From: an uncultured Bacteroidales bacterium
Lineage (GTDB): Bacteria > Bacteroidota > Bacteroidia > Bacteroidales > Paludibacteraceae
Direction of reading: 5' to 3'
Length of the DNA: 39,176 nt
NCBI GenBank assembly: GCA_900542355.1
Contig: UQNE01000017.1
Coordinates: 1-39,176, forward strand
Both the position numbers and the translations under genes were made by a program. The notes beneath the pieces are model-generated. The model was not told the DNA's origin, searched no databases, and saw nothing but the letters and a program-made list of their open reading frames with translations. Every line of letters begins with the position of its first letter. The first letter of the stretch is position 1. Shown here one piece after another: positions 33,690 to 39,176 of this stretch.

Positions 33690-33724
33690 CAGAGGGGTTG
33701 CGCCCTCTGCATTCTCTTTTTTTT
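33690..33724 (+). terminator. Hairpin with T8 run, plus strand
   Basis: CAGAGGG (33690-33696) pairs with CCCTCTG (33703-33709), and eight Ts follow at 33717-33724. It is shaped as a plus-strand terminator although no plus-strand gene ends here; on the minus strand it lies in the leader of the small protein gene, with A-rich sequence before it. Confidence 0.5.
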
Positions 33725-33924
33725 AATCTTATGGGTGATAAGCAATAAACTTTTGCGGTGCTTGTCGGATTTTCATTGGTCTGACATCGGCTTTTCAACG
33801 GCCTGATATTGGTAGTTGTTTGTTCGGCCGTGGCAAACTATTGCGATGTTCGCTGCCATTTCGCGCCTTATGAGTTATCCGGCTGTGTTCGCTATTTCCG
33901 GCATTTTCTCTATGACGGAGATAA

Positions 33925-34908
33925 TCAGATAGATAGGATCTGCATAGCCGCCCATTTGTCGTCTTTGACATCTTTCTTCTCTTTGATAGCCTTGATTAGC
34001 GGGACATAGACAATCTCGTCGTTCTGTATGCCGACCATGATGCAGCGTTGCTCTTCGAGCAGGGCTTGTATAGCGGCAATACCCATACGCGACGCCAGGA
34101 TACGATCATCTGCAGTAGGCGAGCCACCACGCTGCAAGTGTCCAAGGATAGTAACACGGGGGCTATACTCGGGATGTGCTTGTGCGATTAAGTTGGCAAC
34201 AGCAGTTGCACCTCCTTCGATAGCGTGCTCTTGCACCAAGACGATACTGGAGTTTTTGCTCTTGCGTCGTCCTTGTCCGATAGCCGCTTCTATCTGATCC
34301 ATGATAGTAGCACGCTCGGGGATAATAGCGGCTTCTGCGCCTGCTGCGATAGCCGCATTGAGTGTTAAGAACCCGGCATCACGCCCCATTACCTCTACAA
34401 GGAATACACGCTCGTGCGATGATGCCGTATCGCGCAAGATATCCACGCAGTGCATAATCGTATTGAGCGCCGTATCGTATCCGATAGTAGTATCGGTGCC
34501 CCAGAGGTCGTTGTCGATCGTACCCGGGATACCGATGATAGGCACATTGTACTCTTGTGCAAACATACGCGCTCCCGTGAATGTGCCATCTCCACCAATA
34601 GCCACCAAGGCATCGATACCCTCTTTGACCAAGTTGTCGTAGGCTTTTTTGCGTCCTTCGGGGGTCTTGAACTCCTCGCAACGCGCTGATTTGATGATTG
34701 TTCCACCACGCTGAATGATGTCGCTGACATCTTGTGTGGCGAATTCTTTTATCTCATCATCTATCAAGCCTTTGTAGCCGCGATAGATGGCTTTTACTTT
34801 GATTCCGTTGCTGATAGCGGCACGCGTTACCGCGCGTACTGCAGCGTTCATTCCCGGTGCATCACCCCCTGAGGTGAATACGCCTACCGTATTGATTTTA
34901 TATTCCAT
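33925..34908 (-). CDS. pfkA: ATP-dependent 6-phosphofructokinase
   Basis: Pfk phosphorylates fructose 6-phosphate to the 1,6-bisphosphate, the main control step of glycolysis. The 327-residue protein has GGDAPGMNAAVRA, YRGYKGLID, the ATP site IGGDGTFTGA, the catalytic GIPGTIDNDLWGTDTTIGYDTAL and GRDAGFLTL, and LGHLQRGGSPTADDR. The glycine in PGTIDND, rather than lysine, points to ATP and not pyrophosphate as donor. Length is typical for the bacterial group A enzyme. It follows ispH by 54 bp and is the last recognised gene of the porQ operon. Confidence 0.96.
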   Translation of the reverse strand: MEYKINTVGVFTSGGDAPGMNAAVRAVTRAAISNGIKVKAIYRGYKGLIDDEIKEFATQDVSDIIQRGGTIIKSARCEEFKTPEGRKKAYDNLVKEGIDALVAIGGDGTFTGARMFAQEYNVPIIGIPGTIDNDLWGTDTTIGYDTALNTIMHCVDILRDTASSHERVFLVEVMGRDAGFLTLNAAIAAGAEAAIIPERATIMDQIEAAIGQGRRKSKNSSIVLVQEHAIEGGATAVANLIAQAHPEYSPRVTILGHLQRGGSPTADDRILASRMGIAAIQALLEEQRCIMVGIQNDEIVYVPLIKAIKEKKDVKDDKWAAMQILSI

Positions 34909-34962
34909 AATTTTTTGTGGTTTATTGGTTTCTGTATTTGCAAGCAGACTTTTTCGCCCCTA

Positions 34963-35847
34963 TCAAGCCTTTTCGCTGTGTTCTACCGCGTCTGCCACTT
35001 GCTTCATCAACCATAGCGGTGTAGAGGTTGCTCCGCATATTCCCACGCGCTCTACCGAGCGGCAGGCTGACAGGATGTCATCGTTTAAGTCCCCTTTACT
35101 ACTTACAAAAATCGTGCGAGGATTGCTCTCTTGGCAGTGTTGGAACAGTACTTTTGCGTTGGAAGACTTTTTTCCGCCTACAAAAAGAACCACATCATTC
35201 TCTTTGGCGAAGCGGCGTAGTTGCTCCACCCGATTGGCTACATTGCGGCATATTGTATCGTGCCACTCAAAGAGGACGCCCTCTTGCATGTGTGTGCTGA
35301 TGGTCTCTACCAGCAGATGAAACTCGGTTACTGATTTGGTAGTCTGCGAAAATAGGTATATGGGTCTGCTAAAATCCAGTTTGCTGATGTCGGTCATCCG
35401 CTCCACTACGATAGCAGTGTTGTTGGTTTGCCCTTGCAGGCCAATCACTTCTGCGTGTCCGGGTTTGCCAAATATAACGATTTGTGAGTGCCCGCTCTCT
35501 TCTGTGTTGCGCAGACGAATATAGGTCTCTCGGATGCGTTTCTGCAAGTGTAATACGACAGGGCAACTGGCATCGATGATCTCTATGCCGTTTTGCTGTG
35601 CGATATGATAGGTACTCGGCGGTTCTCCGTGCGCACGCAGCAGGACACGCACATTATGTAGCGTGCGCAGGTCGTCGTAGTCGATGGTCTCTAAGCCCAA
35701 TCGTGCCAGTCGCTCGACCTCTTGCCCATTATGCACAATATCGCCGAGGCAATAGAGCGGACCGCGTTGCAGTTCCTCTTCGGCTTTTTGTATGGCACTT
35801 GTTACGCCAAAGCAAAAGCCACTACCGCTGTCGATGGTTACCTGCAT
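34963..35847 (-). CDS. ispH: 4-Hydroxy-3-methylbut-2-enyl diphosphate reductase
   Basis: IspH makes isopentenyl and dimethylallyl diphosphate in the last step of the MEP isoprenoid pathway, using a [4Fe-4S] cluster. The 294-residue protein has the three cluster cysteines in SGSGFCFGV (Cys12), IIDASCPVV and HDTICRNVANR, together with LGDIVHNGQEVERL and LLRAHGEPP, whose histidines bind the diphosphate. Length is normal. It lies 84 bp after cmk; the cmk-ispH-pfkA order is common in Bacteroidales. Confidence 0.96.
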   Translation of the reverse strand: MQVTIDSGSGFCFGVTSAIQKAEEELQRGPLYCLGDIVHNGQEVERLARLGLETIDYDDLRTLHNVRVLLRAHGEPPSTYHIAQQNGIEIIDASCPVVLHLQKRIRETYIRLRNTEESGHSQIVIFGKPGHAEVIGLQGQTNNTAIVVERMTDISKLDFSRPIYLFSQTTKSVTEFHLLVETISTHMQEGVLFEWHDTICRNVANRVEQLRRFAKENDVVLFVGGKKSSNAKVLFQHCQESNPRTIFVSSKGDLNDDILSACRSVERVGICGATSTPLWLMKQVADAVEHSEKA

Positions 35848-35931
35848 GAGTCAATCAAGAATGAAGAATGGTATGCCGTATTATCTTTGAGCATTGTATT
35901 TTATCTATCATTACTCCCTTTTGGGGTTCCT

Positions 35932-36612
35932 TTATGCTTGTTCTTTTCCTGCGTATTGGTTGAAGAGAGCAATGATCACTTGCATCTGTTGCTCGCGGGT
36001 CATTTGGCTGTTATCCACGACAACAGCGTCTTCGGCTTGTCGTAATGGGCTTTCGGCACGGTGGGTGTCGCGATAATCACGACTATTGACATCTGCCAGT
36101 ACCTCTGCAAAGTCGGGTGTGTCGCCTTTGGCTTTCAGTTCGTCGAAGCGTCTCTGCGCCCGCACTTCGGGAGAGGCTGTAAGAAAGAGTTTGAGTTCGG
36201 CATTTGGGAATACGATGGTACCTATATCGCGTCCGTCCATTACGATGCCTTTTTGCTTGCCCATGTCTTGCTGTTGCGCTACCAAGAATTGGCGCACTTC
36301 GCGTATTTGCGATACCTGCGAAGCCTTGTTGCCTACTTCGAGTGTGCGTATCTTCGCTTCGACATCCGTGCCATTGAGCATAGTATGTTGCGAGCCGTCA
36401 GGCTGCAACTCAAAGCGGATATTGACCTGATCCAATAGAGATATAATCTGCCGATTCTCGGAGGCTCCCTGCTGCATCATATAGAGTGCGACCGCACGAT
36501 ACATAGCCCCTGTATCTACATACATATAGCCGGCGTACTTAGCCAAGGCTTTGGCTATAGTAGATTTGCCACAAGACGAATATCCGTCGATGGCCACTAT
36601 TATCTTGTTCAT
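35932..36612 (-). CDS. cmk: Cytidylate kinase
   Basis: Cmk phosphorylates CMP and dCMP with ATP. The 226-residue protein has the P-loop IDGYSSCGKSTIAKALAK near residues 8-25, YVDTGAMYRAVALYM for nucleoside binding, the GIVMDGRDIGTIVFPNAELK block with the CMP-binding GRDIG, and LTASPEVRAQRRFDELKAKG in the LID. Length fits. Its ATG overlaps the porQ stop by 4 bp (36609-36612), so the two are translationally coupled. Confidence 0.96.
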   Translation of the reverse strand: MNKIIVAIDGYSSCGKSTIAKALAKYAGYMYVDTGAMYRAVALYMMQQGASENRQIISLLDQVNIRFELQPDGSQHTMLNGTDVEAKIRTLEVGNKASQVSQIREVRQFLVAQQQDMGKQKGIVMDGRDIGTIVFPNAELKLFLTASPEVRAQRRFDELKAKGDTPDFAEVLADVNSRDYRDTHRAESPLRQAEDAVVVDNSQMTREQQMQVIIALFNQYAGKEQA

Positions 36613-37835
36613 TTGAGTAAACTATTGATGTCTAAACTGAGTCCCACTTGGTAGGAGAAATTGTTTTTGGTCTGCTGCGACATAGCAAATCCTAATCGGA
36701 ACTTGTATATCCTGACGCCTCCACCAAATGCAAAACCGGCCAACGAGCGTTGGTCGATTAGGTTCATCTCGGCACGGCGGCGGTGGTTGTAACTGATAGT
36801 GAGATAGAACCGCTCGCTCTTAGGTACTATATCGATGGCAAAGATTGTATGCCGAAAGAGCATATCGTACCATTGCACGGGCTTAGACTCGTCGGTCAGC
36901 GATGAGACATCCGCCCTGTTGGTTACCTCGTATCCGAGGTTCCATTGCTGCATATTGTGGATAGTCATGGAGAAGCGCAGCGGTGCGTGGGCAACACGAT
37001 AACTGAGCCCTAATTGAAGGTTGATAGGCAACATCTCATGGTTGCTACCGCCCTCATCGCTGTAGAAACCCTTGATTTGCCAGCCAATGTTCTGCAACGA
37101 CAGACCTAACTGAAAAGTAGAGTCGCGCGTTTGGAAGTGCGCTCCTACATCTGCACCCAGTGCGAAGGAATGGTATGCTTCGTATATCGAGTACACCGGC
37201 TTGAGCGTAACACCGACCGAGAAGCACTCACCCAACTGGCGTGCATAGATAGCATCTATCAGTATGTCCTTTGCCGTAAAACTGCCGCCCGTAAGGTTGC
37301 CATCGCCATCCGCATAAGGCATCCGACCATAGTCTAAATAGTGTATTCCCACGGCGAAATAGTTGGGCTTGTCGGGTTGTCCCGTTCCGGTATAGGGCTT
37401 TTCTATCTTCGAGCGACCGAAGTTGTGCCCATAGAGTACACTTCCGAACATCGTGCCGGGCAGGTAGTAGGAGTAGTTGAGTTGCAGCACATTGTCGGTC
37501 ATAGCACCGAGCAGTGCGGGATTATTCATCGCCATAGAGATGTCGCCGTCGCGCACACTGACATTGCTTCCTCCGAGAGCATTCAGTCGCGATGAAACGG
37601 GTAGATCCAAGAATGTAAATACGCTACTTCCGCTACCCACATACTGCGCCTGTATGCACGCCGCACACAGCAACAATGCCGCTGTCAAGATACTTCTATG
37701 TATTGTTCTGATGCTCAATGTATTGTAGTTGCTATCGGTTAATTGCGCTTTATTTAGGGCTTTGATAGCCGTATCTGCGCTGAATGTTGCGTCGCTATGC
37801 TTTTTCAATCGCACTGCTACACGATTTCTCCCCAT
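36609..37835 (-). CDS. porQ: Type IX secretion system protein PorQ
   Basis: PorQ is an outer-membrane beta-barrel protein that works with PorU, PorV and PorZ in the attachment complex which removes sorting tails and fixes T9SS cargo to the surface. The mature part has the family opening GSGSSVFTFLDLPVSSRLNA and GGSNVSV, SMAMNNPALL, and ends in barrel strands with SYQVGLSLDINSLLK. The hydrophobic signal segment (SILTAALLLCAACIQAQ) begins about 45 residues after ATG 37835, an unusual extension; a TTG at 37718 would give a standard signal peptide. Its promoter lies just before 37835. Its presence agrees with the type IX tail on the giant protein in this window. Confidence 0.92.
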   Translation of the reverse strand: MGRNRVAVRLKKHSDATFSADTAIKALNKAQLTDSNYNTLSIRTIHRSILTAALLLCAACIQAQYVGSGSSVFTFLDLPVSSRLNALGGSNVSVRDGDISMAMNNPALLGAMTDNVLQLNYSYYLPGTMFGSVLYGHNFGRSKIEKPYTGTGQPDKPNYFAVGIHYLDYGRMPYADGDGNLTGGSFTAKDILIDAIYARQLGECFSVGVTLKPVYSIYEAYHSFALGADVGAHFQTRDSTFQLGLSLQNIGWQIKGFYSDEGGSNHEMLPINLQLGLSYRVAHAPLRFSMTIHNMQQWNLGYEVTNRADVSSLTDESKPVQWYDMLFRHTIFAIDIVPKSERFYLTISYNHRRRAEMNLIDQRSLAGFAFGGGVRIYKFRLGFAMSQQTKNNFSYQVGLSLDINSLLK

Positions 37836-37849
37836 TTTACTTCAAGCCG

Positions 37850-37881
37850 CAAAGTTACTGCTTTTTTTTGAAATATACAAA
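37850..37881 (-). promoter_or_regulatory. Bacteroidota-type promoter for porQ-cmk-ispH-pfkA
   Basis: On the minus strand TTTG (37878-37881) and TAACTTTG (37850-37857) are 20 bp apart, a full consensus match. The leader to ATG 37835 is about 10 nt; to TTG 37718 it would be about 127 nt. Confidence 0.8.
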
Positions 37882-37994
37882 TTCTCTTTTGGGACACTTG
37901 CCGGGTTTAATGCATAATGGATTGCATTTTGCCAACCGAAACTAACAAAATGCAGAATAAGGGAGCAAAATTTCCATATTTGATAAAAAAGGCG

Positions 37995-38002
37995 TAATTT
38001 TG
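37995..38002 (+). promoter_or_regulatory. -7 promoter box for gapA
   Basis: TAATTTTG matches the -7 consensus. No TTTG lies at the right distance upstream, so the -33 element is weak or replaced. The leader to the gapA ATG would be about 75 nt. Confidence 0.6.
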
Positions 38003-38083
38003 CAGTCCGAAAAGAGAATGGCATTGTTTTTGTCCGCTCTTAGACGCAATCAGTAATTACAAACACTTTAATTTTATACGATT

Positions 38084-39094
38084 ATGACAAAAGTAGGAAT
38101 TAACGGTTTTGGCCGTATCGGGCGCTTTGTATTCCGTGCCGCTCAAACTCGTAACGACATTGAGATCGTTGGTATCAACGACCTTTGCCCTGTTGATTAT
38201 TTGGCTTATATGCTCAAGTATGACACCATGCACGGTGCATTCGAGGGTACTATCGAGGCTGATGTAGAGAATAGCAAACTTATCGTAAACGGTAAGGCTA
38301 TCCGTGTAACCGCATGCAAAGATCCTAACGAGTTGGCTTGGAACGAAGTAGGTGCAGAGTATGTAGTAGAGTCGACCGGTCTTTTCTTGACCAAAGAGAA
38401 AGCACAGGCTCACATCAACGCAGGTGCTAAATATGTAGTAATGTCTGCCCCTTCTAAGGACGACACTCCTATGTTTGTATGCGGTGTAAACGAGAACACC
38501 TATGTAAAGGGTACTCAATTCGTTTCTAACGCATCTTGCACCACCAACTGCTTGGCTCCTATCGCAAAGGTGTTGAACGACAAATTCGGTATCGTAAACG
38601 GTTTGATGACTACCGTTCACTCTACCACCGCAACTCAGAAGACCGTTGACGGTCCGTCGCTCAAAGACTGGCGTGGTGGTCGTGCAGCAAGCGGCAACAT
38701 CATTCCTTCTTCTACCGGTGCTGCAAAGGCAGTAGGTAAAGTAATTCCTTCGTTGAACGGCAAATTGACTGGTATCTCTATGCGTGTCCCGACTTTGGAT
38801 GTCAGCGTAGTTGACTTGACTGTTAACTTGGCAAAACCTGCAACGAAAGAGGCTATCTGCGCAGCAATGAAAGAGGCTAGCGAAGGCGAACTGAAAGGTG
38901 TACTCGGCTACACAGAGGATGCAGTAGTATCGAGCGATTTCCTCGGCTGCAAATTGACCTCTATCTTCGATGCTAATGCCGGTGTTTACCTCACAGATAC
39001 TTTCGTAAAAGTTATCTCTTGGTACGACAACGAGATCGGTTACTCGAACAAAGTGCTCGACCTCATCGCACACATGGCTAAAGTAAACGGCTAA
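38084..39094 (+). CDS. gapA: Glyceraldehyde-3-phosphate dehydrogenase
   Basis: GapA oxidises glyceraldehyde 3-phosphate to 1,3-bisphosphoglycerate with NAD in glycolysis. The 336-residue protein has the NAD-binding GINGFGRIGRFVFRA, the active-site SNASCTTNCLAP with Cys152, HSTTATQKTVDGPS, and RGGRAASGNIIPSSTGAAKA for phosphate binding, and ends SWYDNEIGYSNKV. Asp in the IVGINDL segment (first domain) favours NAD over NADP. Codon choice is more uniform (GTA/GGT/AAC, few rare codons) than in nearby genes, as expected of a highly expressed gene. It has its own promoter and terminator and is divergent from porQ. Confidence 0.97.
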   Translation: MTKVGINGFGRIGRFVFRAAQTRNDIEIVGINDLCPVDYLAYMLKYDTMHGAFEGTIEADVENSKLIVNGKAIRVTACKDPNELAWNEVGAEYVVESTGLFLTKEKAQAHINAGAKYVVMSAPSKDDTPMFVCGVNENTYVKGTQFVSNASCTTNCLAPIAKVLNDKFGIVNGLMTTVHSTTATQKTVDGPSLKDWRGGRAASGNIIPSSTGAAKAVGKVIPSLNGKLTGISMRVPTLDVSVVDLTVNLAKPATKEAICAAMKEASEGELKGVLGYTEDAVVSSDFLGCKLTSIFDANAGVYLTDTFVKVISWYDNEIGYSNKVLDLIAHMAKVNG

Positions 39095-39121
39095 TCTTTT
39101 CTTTTCATAATAATAAAGTGG

Positions 39122-39160
39122 GAGGCTGTCTAACAAGTATGTTGGGCAGTCTCTTTGTTT
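39122..39160 (+). terminator. Terminator after gapA
   Basis: GAGGCTGTCTAACA (39122-39135) and TGTTGGGCAGTCTC (39140-39153) pair over 14 positions with three G-U, loop AGTA, followed by TTTGTTT. Confidence 0.85.
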
Positions 39161-39176
39161 AGTTGGAGAGTTTCAA

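Noticed and set aside
33809..34009. Plus-strand 66-codon frame after the T8 hairpin
   Set aside because: Mostly overlaps pfkA on the other strand; no start context or homology.
38057..39136. Minus-strand open frame of 359 codons opposite gapA
   Set aside because: Mirror frame of a strongly conserved gene with low-complexity cysteine and serine content; no promoter.
1..39176. Mobile elements, prophage, integron or defence genes
   Set aside because: No transposase, integrase, terminal repeats or tRNA-flanked island seen; the gene content is core plus two secreted proteins.

Overview
The window looks like chromosomal DNA from a Bacteroidales bacterium (phylum Bacteroidota). Evidence for this: promoters of the Bacteroidota type (TTTG, 19-21 bp, TAnnTTTG) precede many genes; the weak upstream regions lack clear Shine-Dalgarno sites; a type IX secretion gene (porQ) sits beside cargo with type IX sorting tails; and the gene orders rseC-rnfBCD(G), ftsK-lolA-trxB, adk-obg and porQ-cmk-ispH-pfkA are those of Bacteroidales. 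The exact family cannot be fixed from this sequence. I see no tRNA, rRNA, CRISPR array, transposase, integrase or prophage gene, so this is mostly core genome plus two large secreted proteins.

Layout. 1-4.1 kb (minus): rseC, rnfB, rnfC, rnfD and the start of rnfG, an ion-translocating ferredoxin:NAD oxidoreductase operon with a clear promoter. 4.2-9.98 kb (plus): ftsK, a LolA-like carrier, trxB and galK, closed by a terminator. 10-12.4 kb: divergent trmO (minus) and aroB (plus). 12.4-16.5 kb (minus): HU, adk, obg and a ClC channel, with terminators after HU and between adk and obg. 16.6-20.6 kb: a rhomboid protease, convergent recX/prmC, then divergent ribD and a SurA-like lipoprotein. 20.6-24.75 kb (plus): a repeat-filled gap, a DUF308 membrane protein, a nucleosidase-like protein, an RlmI-type methyltransferase, and a DEDDh exonuclease broken at a poly-C tract. 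24.9-33.1 kb (plus): a secreted GH13 alpha-amylase, then a cobalamin riboswitch with repeat-expanded arms, its terminator, and a 1656-residue type IX cargo protein. 33.4-37.9 kb (minus): porQ, cmk, ispH and pfkA, then a small unknown protein. 38.1-39.1 kb (plus): gapA.

The points most worth a second look are: (1) the cobalamin riboswitch placed directly in front of a giant secreted CUB-like/BNR-associated/beta-helix protein, with tandem hairpin repeats inside the aptamer; (2) a C16 tract in the exonuclease gene that decides whether the protein ends in QMSLF, a sliding-clamp-type binding motif; (3) unrelated short sequences in several intergenic regions that all repeat with an 11-bp period, including a 26-bp block shared in opposite orientation 26 kb apart; (4) genes (trmO, prmC) whose start codon lies 4 nt after the -7 box, suggesting leaderless mRNAs; (5) a dispersed ATGCATT-rich repeat that forms the 3' end of coding sequences.
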